Positions 41,122 to 49,012 of a DNA stretch of 64,000 nucleotides are shown here, piece by piece. The translations under genes and the position numbers were made by a program. The stretch is from positions 1 to 64,000 of the forward strand of contig CACYOC010000005.1 of the NCBI GenBank assembly GCA_902775975.1. Direction: 5' to 3'. The number at the start of each line of letters is the position of its first letter. The first letter of the stretch is position 1. Under the pieces are notes generated by a model. The model was not told the DNA's origin. It saw nothing but the letters and a program-made list of their open reading frames with translations, and did not search any database. The DNA is from an uncultured Bacteroidales bacterium. Its GTDB lineage: Bacteria; Bacteroidota; Bacteroidia; Bacteroidales; Bacteroidaceae.

Positions 41122-42333
41122 TTACTTGTCGTACTCAGCCTCCTTCGTGCGGGGATCGTCCTCGCCATAGAGAGCATAGTAAGCCTGGTAGCGGTTGTAG
41201 CCCCAGTTCACCATTTGCTTGTTGGGGTCGAGCTCCTTCGCCTTGTCGAAAGCGGCAATGGCTTCGGTATAGAACTCCTTGCGCTTGGCGGCATCGTCAC
41301 TGTTGGCAGCCTGCGAGTTGTAGCAGATGCCCAGATACGTCCAGATAACAGCATTGTCGGGCTTAGAGGCAGCAGCCTTCTTCAGCCATTCGATAGCGGT
41401 GGGAGCATCGTTCTCGTTCATGGCCATGAAGCCCTTGCCGGCAAGAGCGGTGAAGCTGGTGGGATATTTTGCCAGGTGAGCGTCCAGCAGAGCCGTCTGG
41501 GCAGCCTTATCCTTCTGAGCCTCGTACATAGAGTTCAGCGCGTCGAGGATGACATCATTCTCGGGCTCAGCCTCGTACATGGTCTTCAGCTGGTTGATGC
41601 AAGCCACAGAGTCCTCGTGGTTCTTCAGGTTGCTGCGCATGGCATACAGCTTGTAGTTCAGGGCGTCAGCCTTCTGGTTGGGGTCTTTCATGGCCACGTC
41701 CAGATACTTGTTGGCACGGTCGAAAGCCTTCTCCTGGAAAGCGTAGCGACCGGCGAAGTAAGCCACCTGACCTGTCCACTCAGCCTCAGCAGCGTGGTTC
41801 TGAGAAGCGAACAAGGGGTCCACCTCAGAATCTACCAGCGCACCCCAGTACTTCAGCACCAAGGCGTCCTTGCCGTTCTGTGCCTGGTCCTGACCGATGT
41901 TGATGAGTTGACGGCGCACCTGCCAGATGCGGTCAGCATTCTTCTTTTCGAACTTCGGTGCCACCTTGCCCTTGGCGTTGGGCAGCTGGTCGTACTTGTT
42001 ACACTCGATAGCCATATAGATAGCATCGGTGATGGCATCAGCCAGTCCCAGGGTATCGTAGGCTTTCGCCTTTCCACCCGTCTGTGCTGCCACCATGTTC
42101 TCGGCGATGACACCCGTCACGTCGGAAACCTTGTCCATAGCCAAATCCACGAGGTGGTTGTAGGCCTTCGCCTTCTCACCGTTGTCAGCCAGCTGTGAGA
42201 GGCTGGTGCTTACCAGCTGTGCTGCTTCCGCATAGTTCTTTGTTTTCATAATAGCCTTGAGGGCATCGCTGTCACCGGCAAAGGTCATGGTGGTTGCCAT
42301 GAGCGCTATTGCCATCATCACTAACTTTTTCAT
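41122..42333 (-). CDS. Exported tetratricopeptide-repeat protein
   Basis: A 403-residue protein with a signal peptide (MKKLVMMAIALMATTMTFAG) and helical repeats across its length. Clear TPR units are KALEYW-like LIVCNSQAANSDDAAKRKEF and the final TEAIAAFDKAKELDPNKQMVNWGYNRYQ; another is TAIEWLKKAAASKPDNAVIWTYLGICY. The mature protein is predicted periplasmic. It lies directly downstream of gyrA, an arrangement I recall as conserved in Bacteroidales, but its partners are unknown. The gap to gyrA is filled with 7-bp repeats. Confidence 0.85.
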   Translation of the reverse strand: MKKLVMMAIALMATTMTFAGDSDALKAIMKTKNYAEAAQLVSTSLSQLADNGEKAKAYNHLVDLAMDKVSDVTGVIAENMVAAQTGGKAKAYDTLGLADAITDAIYMAIECNKYDQLPNAKGKVAPKFEKKNADRIWQVRRQLINIGQDQAQNGKDALVLKYWGALVDSEVDPLFASQNHAAEAEWTGQVAYFAGRYAFQEKAFDRANKYLDVAMKDPNQKADALNYKLYAMRSNLKNHEDSVACINQLKTMYEAEPENDVILDALNSMYEAQKDKAAQTALLDAHLAKYPTSFTALAGKGFMAMNENDAPTAIEWLKKAAASKPDNAVIWTYLGICYNSQAANSDDAAKRKEFYTEAIAAFDKAKELDPNKQMVNWGYNRYQAYYALYGEDDPRTKEAEYDK

Positions 42334-42366
42334 AAGTCTTCAATATTGGTTAAATAATTACTTTCT

Positions 42367-42406
42367 CTAAACTGTAAACCGTAAACAGTAAACCGTAAAC
42401 TGTAAA
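42367..42406. repeat. 7-bp tandem repeats between gyrA and the TPR gene
   Basis: About five units of TAAACCG / TAAACTG / TAAACAG. Confidence 0.8.
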
Positions 42407-44938
42407 CTATTCGTTTGTCGGGGTATCGATAGCTTCGTCCTGAAGCTCCTCATCGACAATCTCTGCCTCCTCGACGTCTTCTTCCTGACTGGACATCACC
42501 TTGCAAACGCTGGCGATGGTGTCGTTCTTCTTCGTGAGGTTGATGAGACGGACGCCCTGCGTGGCACGGCCCATGACGCGGACGTCGGCCACCTTCAGGC
42601 GAATCAGGATACCGCTCTTGTTGATAATCATCAGGTCGTTCTCGTCGGTGACCACCTTAATGGCTACCAGACGACCCGTCTTCTCCGTGACGTTCAGCGT
42701 CTTCACACCCTTGGCACCACGGGCGGTCTTACGGTAGTCCTCTACCTCCGAGCGCTTGCCGTAGCCGTTCTCCGAGACCACCATGATGGTTTCCGTATTC
42801 GGGTCGTTGACACATACCATGCCTACCACCTCGTCGTCGCCGCCGTCGAGACGCATACCGATGACACCGGTAGAGACACGTCCCATGGTGCGGACATTGT
42901 TCTCGTCGAAGCGTACGGCACGACCGTTGCGGTTGGCGAGCAGCAACTCGTTGCTGCCGTTGGTCAGACGAACGCCTACCACCTCGTCGCCCTCGTTGAT
43001 ATTGATGGCGCGTACACCGGCGGCACGAACGTTCTTATACTGGTCCAGACGGGTCTTCTTGATGATACCCTGCTTCGTGGCGAATACCACATAGTGCGAC
43101 TTCAGGAACTCCTCGTCGTTGAAGTTCTTGATGCGCAACACGGCATTGATGGCATCGTCGGGCTCGATGTTCAGCATATTCTGGATGGCACGGCCCTTCG
43201 ACGTCTTGTCGCCCTCGGGAATCTCGTAGCACTTCTGCCAGTAGCAGCGTCCCTTCTGGGTGAAGAACAGCAGCGTGTTGTGCATCGTGGCAGGATAGAT
43301 ATACTCCGTGAAGTCGTTGTCGCGATGGCGGGCAGCCTTGGCGCCGACGCCTCCCCTGCCCTGCTCGTGGAACTCGTCAAGCTTCGTGCGCTTGATGTAT
43401 CCCATGTGTGAGATGGTGATAACCACGGGATCATCGGGATAGAAGTCCTCGGTATTGAACTCGTGGTCGAAGGGAATAATCTCGGTACGACGCTCGTCGC
43501 CATATTTCTCCTTCACCTCCTGCAGTTCCTGCTTCATGACCTCCTTGCAACGCTCGGGATTGTTCAGGATTTCCTCCAAGTCAGCAATGAGCTTCATCAG
43601 GTCGTCATACTCCTGGTGCAGCTGATCGACACGCAGACCGGTCAACTGGCTCAGACGCATATCGACGATGGCCTTCGACTGGAGCTCGTCCAGATTGAAG
43701 CGCTGCTCCAAGTTGCGCTGGGCGTCGCTGGGGGTTTTACTGTTTCTGATAATATGTACCACCTCGTCGATGTTGTTAACGGCGATGATCAATCCTTCCA
43801 AGATGTGGGCACGCTCCTGAGCTTTCTTCAGGTCGTACTGCGTGCGGCGGATGGTCACGTCGTGACGGTGCTCGACGAAGTACTTCACGCACTCCTTCAG
43901 GCTGAGCAGACGGGGACGGCCCTTCACCAGCGCAATGTTGTTCACCGAGAACGAGCTCTGCAGCGCCGTCATCTTGAACAACTTGTTCAGCAGCACATTG
44001 GCATTGGCGTCGCGCTTGCAATCCACGACGATACGCATACCCTGACGGCCCGACTCGTCGTTCACGTTGGCAACACCCTCAATCTTGTGCTCGTTGGCAA
44101 GGTCGGCGATGTACTTCACCAGGTCAGCCTTGTTCACACCGTAGGGAATCTCGGTCACCACAATCTTGTCGTGCGTCTCGGTGGTCTCAATCTCAGCCTT
44201 GGCACGCATCACGATACGGCCGCGACCGGTCTCGTAGGCATCACGGACGCCCTGCAGACCGTAGATATAGGCTCCCGTGGGGAAGTCAGGACCGGGAATA
44301 TACTGCATCAGTCCGTCGGTGTCAATGTCAGGATTGTCAATATACGCACAGCAACCGTCGATGACCTCGCCCAGGTTGTGCGTCGGCATATTCGTAGCCA
44401 TACCCACGGCAATACCGTTACCGCCGTTCACAAGCAGGTTAGGAATCTTCGTCGGCATCACGCTCGGCTCCACCAGCGAGTCGTCGAAGTTATTGACCAT
44501 ATCTACGGTATCCTTCTCCAGGTCGTCCATGATGTGCTCACCCATCTTCGACAGGCGGCACTCCGTATAACGCATGGCTGCTGGCGAGTCACCATCGACC
44601 GAGCCGAAGTTACCCTGACCATCGACCAGCGTATAGCGCATATTCCACTCCTGTGCCATGCGAACCAGGGCACCATAGACGGAAGAGTCGCCGTGGGGGT
44701 GATACTTACCAAGTACCTCACCGACGACGCGCGCACATTTCTTGTAAGGTTGGGTTGATACATTGTTGATACCCATCATACCGTAGAGAATACGGCGATG
44801 GACAGGCTTGAAGCCGTCACGAACATCAGGGAGGGCACGAGCCACAATCACAGACATCGAATAGTCGATGTACGAGGACTTCATCTCCTCCTCAATGTTG
44901 ATTTTGACAATTCTGTCGTTGTCTAAAGTCTGATCCAT
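42407..44938 (-). CDS. gyrA: DNA gyrase subunit A
   Basis: The breakage-reunion subunit of gyrase, 843 residues. The N-terminal winged-helix and tower domains include HPHGDSSVYGALVRMAQEW (84-102) and the active-site AMRYTECRL with catalytic Tyr124. The C-terminal beta-pinwheel contains the gyrase-specific GyrA box as QGRGGVGA, which identifies it as gyrase rather than topoisomerase IV ParC. The C-terminus is an acidic tail (QEEDVEEAEIVDEELQDEA). The -7 box lies about 130 bp upstream, giving a long leader. Confidence 0.97.
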   Translation of the reverse strand: MDQTLDNDRIVKINIEEEMKSSYIDYSMSVIVARALPDVRDGFKPVHRRILYGMMGINNVSTQPYKKCARVVGEVLGKYHPHGDSSVYGALVRMAQEWNMRYTLVDGQGNFGSVDGDSPAAMRYTECRLSKMGEHIMDDLEKDTVDMVNNFDDSLVEPSVMPTKIPNLLVNGGNGIAVGMATNMPTHNLGEVIDGCCAYIDNPDIDTDGLMQYIPGPDFPTGAYIYGLQGVRDAYETGRGRIVMRAKAEIETTETHDKIVVTEIPYGVNKADLVKYIADLANEHKIEGVANVNDESGRQGMRIVVDCKRDANANVLLNKLFKMTALQSSFSVNNIALVKGRPRLLSLKECVKYFVEHRHDVTIRRTQYDLKKAQERAHILEGLIIAVNNIDEVVHIIRNSKTPSDAQRNLEQRFNLDELQSKAIVDMRLSQLTGLRVDQLHQEYDDLMKLIADLEEILNNPERCKEVMKQELQEVKEKYGDERRTEIIPFDHEFNTEDFYPDDPVVITISHMGYIKRTKLDEFHEQGRGGVGAKAARHRDNDFTEYIYPATMHNTLLFFTQKGRCYWQKCYEIPEGDKTSKGRAIQNMLNIEPDDAINAVLRIKNFNDEEFLKSHYVVFATKQGIIKKTRLDQYKNVRAAGVRAININEGDEVVGVRLTNGSNELLLANRNGRAVRFDENNVRTMGRVSTGVIGMRLDGGDDEVVGMVCVNDPNTETIMVVSENGYGKRSEVEDYRKTARGAKGVKTLNVTEKTGRLVAIKVVTDENDLMIINKSGILIRLKVADVRVMGRATQGVRLINLTKKNDTIASVCKVMSSQEEDVEEAEIVDEELQDEAIDTPTNE

Positions 44939-45064
44939 TTCTATTATTTACGATTTTTACAATATAAAATTTTCTTGCTCTTATCTCTTACTTCTAACAT
45001 CAAATTTCGCGTCTAAGGCCCTTTTCGAGCCCGCTGTCGCATTTTTGCTTTTTTAAAAACCGTA

Positions 45065-45072
45065 CAAAGTTA
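45065..45072 (-). promoter_or_regulatory. -7 box of gyrA
   Basis: TAACTTTG on the minus strand (45072-45065), about 127 nt upstream of the gyrA start, implying a long 5' leader. Confidence 0.5.
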
Positions 45073-45178
45073 CTCATTTTCTACGAGAAAAACGAAACAT
45101 TATCGAAACATTTAAGCAATTTTTGCACCTATCTGCTCCGAATAAGATAATAATAAGGCGTGGTTTGCTCATTCCCTT

Positions 45179-45252
45179 GTACTTTAACAAGCTGTTAAGT
45201 ACCTTTAGCAACCCGCTTGAGTACCCCGTGCAAGCCTCAACAACAGGCTTCG
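45179..45252. repeat. Degenerate repeats of about 22 bp upstream of glf
   Basis: GTAC recurs at 45179, 45199 and 45221, and CAAG/CAAC at 45188, 45209 and 45231, with spacings of 20-22 bp. The right end folds as AAGCCT/AGGCTT. It may be a decayed relative of the 22-bp arrays. The rest of the 456-bp gap (44939-45394) holds the gyrA and glf promoters and one AATTCTC palindrome, and no gene. Confidence 0.4.
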
Positions 45253-45279
45253 CGTCATACAAATATACTTCATGCCGAA

Positions 45280-45297
45280 AAATTCTCTGGAGAATTT
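45280..45297. repeat. AATTCTC-NN-GAGAATT palindrome, copy 3
   Basis: AAATTCTC-TG-GAGAATTT followed by CAAG, the same flank as copy 2 at 38576. Confidence 0.8.
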
Positions 45298-45322
45298 CAA
45301 GGCTAACAAAGTTTTTTCTGTG

Positions 45323-45358
45323 TTTGTCCATTGATTACGAAAAAAAGTTGTATATTTG
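45323..45358 (+). promoter_or_regulatory. Promoter of the glf operon
   Basis: TTTG (45323-45326), 24-bp spacer, TATATTTG (45351-45358), 36 bp before the glf start. Confidence 0.6.
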
Positions 45359-45394
45359 CAGGCAAAAACTTCATATCAATAACTTTTATAGAAA

Positions 45395-46519
45395 ATGAGA
45401 CCCTATCATTACCTCATTGTTGGTGCAGGACTCTTTGGTTCCATGTTTGCCCACCAGGCCAAGCAAAAAGGAAAGAGGTGTCTGGTGATTGACAAGCGCC
45501 ATCACCTGGGCGGGAATATCTATTGTGAGACCATTGAAGGTATTCATGTCCACAAATACGGTGCGCATATTTTCCACACCTCCAACAAAGCGGTGTGGGA
45601 CTTCGTAAATGCCATCGTTCCCTTTAACCGCTACACCAACTCTCCGATTGCCAATTTTCATGGCGAGCTGTACAACCTGCCTTTCAACATGAACACTTTT
45701 CACCAGATGTGGGGAGTGAGAACTCCTGAGGAGGCCATGAAAATGATAGAAAGCCAGAAGGCTGCGGCGTTAGCAGAGCTGAAAGGAAGAGAGCCTCGAA
45801 ATTTGGAGGAGCAGGCATTGACGCTGGTCGGAAAGGACATCTTCGAACGACTGATCAAGGAATATACGGAGAAGCAATGGGGACGCAAGTGTACGGAATT
45901 GCCTGCGTTTATCATCAAGCGCCTGCCTGTTCGTTTCACATACGACAACAACTACTTCAACGACCTCTATCAGGGAATACCCATCGGGGGCTACAACAAG
46001 CTGACGGATGGGCTGCTGAAGGACATCGACTGTAAAACCGGCGTTGACTTCTTCCATTCGGAATACAAGGATTGGAAGCAGGTTGCCGAGAAGTTGGTTT
46101 ATACTGGGCAGATAGATGAATACTTCGGCTACAAACTTGGCAGGCTGGACTGGCGGACGGTGACTTTTAAGACCCGTGTGGAGGACACGCCTAACTTTCA
46201 GGGGAATGCTGTCGTCAACTACACATCGCACGACGAGCCTTTTACTCGCATCATTGAGCACAAGCACTTTGAGATGTTCGGACAGGCAATATACGATTGT
46301 CCCAAGACAGTCGTCAGCGAGGAATACAGTTTGGAATACCGGGAAGGCATGGAGCCTTACTATCCTGTCAACAACGAGTTCAACAACCAGCTGGCAGAGC
46401 AGTACAGGGCGCTTGCTGCCCAAGAGAAAGACGTCATTTTCGGAGGCAGGCTGGCGGAGTATGTCTATTACGACATGGCACCAATAGTAGAAAAGGTATT
46501 AAACATGGAGATACGATGA
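45395..46519 (+). CDS. glf: UDP-galactopyranose mutase
   Basis: A 374-residue flavoenzyme converting UDP-galactopyranose to UDP-galactofuranose, a building block of capsule or O-antigen. The FAD-binding N-terminus is LIVGAGLFGSMFAHQAKQKG with VIDKRHHLGGNIY, and family motifs GAHIFHT, YTEKQWG, LPVRFTYDNNYFND and FGGRLAEYVYYDMAP follow. Length is standard. It is the first gene of a four-gene set for surface polysaccharide and overlaps the GtrA-like gene by ATGA (46516-46519). Confidence 0.97.
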   Translation: MRPYHYLIVGAGLFGSMFAHQAKQKGKRCLVIDKRHHLGGNIYCETIEGIHVHKYGAHIFHTSNKAVWDFVNAIVPFNRYTNSPIANFHGELYNLPFNMNTFHQMWGVRTPEEAMKMIESQKAAALAELKGREPRNLEEQALTLVGKDIFERLIKEYTEKQWGRKCTELPAFIIKRLPVRFTYDNNYFNDLYQGIPIGGYNKLTDGLLKDIDCKTGVDFFHSEYKDWKQVAEKLVYTGQIDEYFGYKLGRLDWRTVTFKTRVEDTPNFQGNAVVNYTSHDEPFTRIIEHKHFEMFGQAIYDCPKTVVSEEYSLEYREGMEPYYPVNNEFNNQLAEQYRALAAQEKDVIFGGRLAEYVYYDMAPIVEKVLNMEIR

Positions 46520-46929
46520 AACAGCTTATCCAGACACTCTACAACAAATTCCACCATCTGATACTCTACGGCATCATCGGCTCTTTCTCGTCGGGACTGG
46601 ACTTTCTGATATACACCGTGCTGGTGCAGGTGCTGGGACTTCAGTACATCTTTGCCAACTGCATCAGCGTGCTGGGCGGAATTACCTCCAGTTTCTTTTT
46701 GAACAGGAACTACAACTTCAAGATAAAGGACAACACACGCCGCAGGTTCACCATCTTCCTGACGGTGGGACTTTGCGGTCTCATGCTGAGTAATATCATT
46801 CTGTTTATATGTATCGACATAATGGACATGAACAAGATCATCTCGAAGCTGCTCTCTATCGTCTTGGTGGTCTTCTTCCAATTCTTAATCAATAAGTATT
46901 ACACTTTCAAACCATCAGACCATGAGTAA
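46516..46929 (+). CDS. GtrA-family membrane protein
   Basis: A 137-residue protein with four predicted membrane helices (LILYGIIGSFSSGLDFLIYTVL, LQYIFANCISVLGGITSSFFLN, FTIFLTVGLCGLMLSNIILFI, IISKLLSIVLVVFFQFLINKYYTF). GtrA-like proteins help move lipid-linked sugars across the inner membrane in O-antigen glucosylation or act in other polysaccharide systems. Start and stop codons overlap both neighbours, a sign of translational coupling. Its partner is most likely the GT2 enzyme encoded next. Confidence 0.9.
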   Translation: MKQLIQTLYNKFHHLILYGIIGSFSSGLDFLIYTVLVQVLGLQYIFANCISVLGGITSSFFLNRNYNFKIKDNTRRRFTIFLTVGLCGLMLSNIILFICIDIMDMNKIISKLLSIVLVVFFQFLINKYYTFKPSDHE

Positions 46930-47644
46930 GATTTATTTCGTAATGCCAGCTTACAACGAAGCGGAAAACATAGAAAACACCATTCAGCAGTGGTATCCCG
47001 TCGTCAAGAAATTAGCCGATGAAGGTGAGGAGTCAAGGCTGGCAATAGCCAATGACGGCAGCAAGGACAACACCTTTGCCATCATGCAAGGGCTGAAGGA
47101 GAAATATCCTCTCTTTGAGCCGTTAGACAAGCCGAACTCCGGTCATGGTGCTACCGTACTCTACCTGTATCGCCACGCCATAAAAAACGGTGCTGACTTC
47201 ATCTTCCAAACTGACAGTGACGGACAGACCAACCCGAACGAGTTCTGGCAGATGTGGGAAAACCGCGAGGAGTACGACTTCCAGATAGGCTACAGAAAAG
47301 GACGCGAAGACGGCGGCAGCCGCATCTTCGTCACCAAGACGCTACGACTGGTCGTATGGATGATGTTCCATGTCTGGGTGACTGACGCCAATACGCCTTT
47401 CCGCCTGATGGCCACTGACAAGCTGCAACCTATCATGGACGTCATCCCCGCTGACTATTTCCTGTGCAACGTCGCCATCTCTGCCATCGCCGTCAAATGG
47501 CATTATAAGATTGGATGGTACACCATCACCTTCAGACCACGTCAGGGAGGCGTCAACTCCATCAACATGAAACGCATCTTCAAGATAGGATGGAAGGCGC
47601 TGAGCGACTTCATGACCATCAACAAAAAACTAAAGAGACGCTAA
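46922..47644 (+). CDS. GT2-family glycosyltransferase
   Basis: A 240-residue GT-A fold transferase of the dolichyl-phosphate-sugar synthase-like kind. VMPAYNEAENIENTI begins the nucleotide-binding fold, IANDGSKDNT gives the first acidic site, FQTDSDGQTNPNEFWQMW holds the DxD-like metal site, and RKGREDGGSRI the acceptor loop. It lacks clear membrane helices, so it probably acts at the cytosolic face with the GtrA-like protein: transfer of a sugar onto undecaprenyl phosphate followed by flipping. It overlaps the gtrA-like gene by 8 bp. Confidence 0.92.
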   Translation: MSKIYFVMPAYNEAENIENTIQQWYPVVKKLADEGEESRLAIANDGSKDNTFAIMQGLKEKYPLFEPLDKPNSGHGATVLYLYRHAIKNGADFIFQTDSDGQTNPNEFWQMWENREEYDFQIGYRKGREDGGSRIFVTKTLRLVVWMMFHVWVTDANTPFRLMATDKLQPIMDVIPADYFLCNVAISAIAVKWHYKIGWYTITFRPRQGGVNSINMKRIFKIGWKALSDFMTINKKLKRR

Positions 47645-47653
47645 TCTTTCTAT

Positions 47654-48877
47654 ATGACTAAAGCATTAAAACTTTCAGCGACATTCAAGGTTGTGATGAT
47701 CATCTTGATTATCACGTTCTTCATTCTTCTGTTCAACAAACCGCTCGGACACCAGTTGACCGTCTTCTTCCGCTGCACTGAAGACCTGTTTGCCGACTTC
47801 TTCAACCCCGTGATATACGTTGCCGACAACGATGTCTATCACAACACGCTGAACGGCCTGCACCATAAAATATATTTCCCGCTGACGTACATGATGTTCT
47901 CGCTGTTTTCCGGTTTTGCCGACTATTCCGGAATGACACTTTTCGACGCATATAGCAGCCAGCCCGCCATGATGTCCTGCATCCTCTTCACCATGTTTTC
48001 CGTCTTCCTCTTCCTGCACGCACTGAACAAGGTTGTCAAAGTCAGCACTTCCATGCTGGTGGTGATTCTCTGCTCGTCGGTCTTCCTCTTCACCATAGAA
48101 CGCGGAAATCCCATTATGATAGCAGCGGCACTGGTTTGCTACTTCATCGCCTACAAGGACAGCGAACTGAAAAGCGAACGCTATTTCGCCCTGACAGCCC
48201 TATGCGTTGCCGTGGTTCTCAAAGGATTTCCCGTAATCTTGGGGTTCTATCTGCTACAGCAGAAACGCTTTAAAGACATTCTCTACTGCATCGTCGTAAC
48301 TACCCTGCTGGTATTCCTGCCTTTCCTGTACTTCAAAGGAGGCTTCGACAACATATCCCAGCTCATCAGCAACGTCCAGTTGCACAACCAACTGTTTGAA
48401 GACTCCATCTATCCACGCTTTGGACTTTCCGTCTTCAACCTTATTGCCATACAGGTATTCCATCTCTACGATGCCTCTTTCTCTGACACCGGCTTCCTGA
48501 TTACCAAGAGTCTCGTCATACTCTTGTCTGTCCTATCATTGGGCTTATTCTTCGTGCAACGCACCACATGGAAGAAACTGATGCTGCTCACCGTCATCGT
48601 GGCCTATCTGCCCTCTGACAACGGGTTCTATTGTGGAATGTATTTCTTTCCTGTCCTGCTGCTATTCCTAAAAGAACAGACCGGCACCAAACTGGACTAC
48701 GCCTATATGATCATGTTCTGCATACTGCTCAATCCCATACAAATATCGCACCACAACACCCCCATCACCTGGATGTTGTCCAACCTCGCCATCTTTGTCA
48801 TGTGGATAACACTCATCACCGAGACGGTGAAAGACCATCTGCTGCAACCGAGAAACGGAAAGGTTAGCCTTTTTTAA
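47654..48877 (+). CDS. Multi-spanning GT87-like membrane glycosyltransferase
   Basis: A 407-residue membrane protein with about nine to ten hydrophobic helices, beginning VVMIILIITFFILLF. The first periplasmic loop has the DVYHNTLNGLHHKIYFPLTYMMFSLF pattern (acidic site followed by an aromatic run) of GT-C enzymes such as the GT87/DUF2029 group, which transfer sugars from polyprenyl-phosphate donors outside the membrane. FTIERGNPIMIAAALVCYFIAYKDSE is another family feature. In context it would use the lipid-linked sugar made by the preceding two gene products. It could also be a polymerase-like protein, so the family call is moderately certain. Confidence 0.75.
   Translation: MTKALKLSATFKVVMIILIITFFILLFNKPLGHQLTVFFRCTEDLFADFFNPVIYVADNDVYHNTLNGLHHKIYFPLTYMMFSLFSGFADYSGMTLFDAYSSQPAMMSCILFTMFSVFLFLHALNKVVKVSTSMLVVILCSSVFLFTIERGNPIMIAAALVCYFIAYKDSELKSERYFALTALCVAVVLKGFPVILGFYLLQQKRFKDILYCIVVTTLLVFLPFLYFKGGFDNISQLISNVQLHNQLFEDSIYPRFGLSVFNLIAIQVFHLYDASFSDTGFLITKSLVILLSVLSLGLFFVQRTTWKKLMLLTVIVAYLPSDNGFYCGMYFFPVLLLFLKEQTGTKLDYAYMIMFCILLNPIQISHHNTPITWMLSNLAIFVMWITLITETVKDHLLQPRNGKVSLF
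48859..48873 (+). terminator. Weak terminator of the glf operon
   Basis: AAAGG-TTAG-CCTTT followed by TTTAA, overlapping the last codons of the GT87-like gene. Confidence 0.4.
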
Positions 48878-48894
48878 CTTAATATTTGTATCTT

Positions 48895-48929
48895 TTTGCT
48901 ATAACGTTTGACAAAAACCACTATATTTG
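48895..48929 (+). promoter_or_regulatory. Promoter of the BspA-like gene
   Basis: TTTG (48895-48898), 23-bp spacer, TATATTTG (48922-48929), about 84 bp before ATG 49013. Confidence 0.55.
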
Positions 48930-49012
48930 CAGCATCAAGTGATAGTCTAACCTATCTTAACAACAGTTGTGTTGAAATATCTTTTTAACTAATTTATAAT
49001 AACAATTAAAGT

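Noticed and set aside
44650..44700. Glycine at the GyrA position equivalent to E. coli Asp87 as a quinolone-resistance mutation
   Set aside because: The neighbouring serines are intact, and Gly here probably reflects normal variation in this lineage; resistance cannot be claimed without close relatives.
43463..44758. Long plus-strand reading frame opposite gyrA (431 codons), and a similar one at 41062-42198 opposite the TPR gene
   Set aside because: Both arise from codon bias of conserved genes on the other strand.
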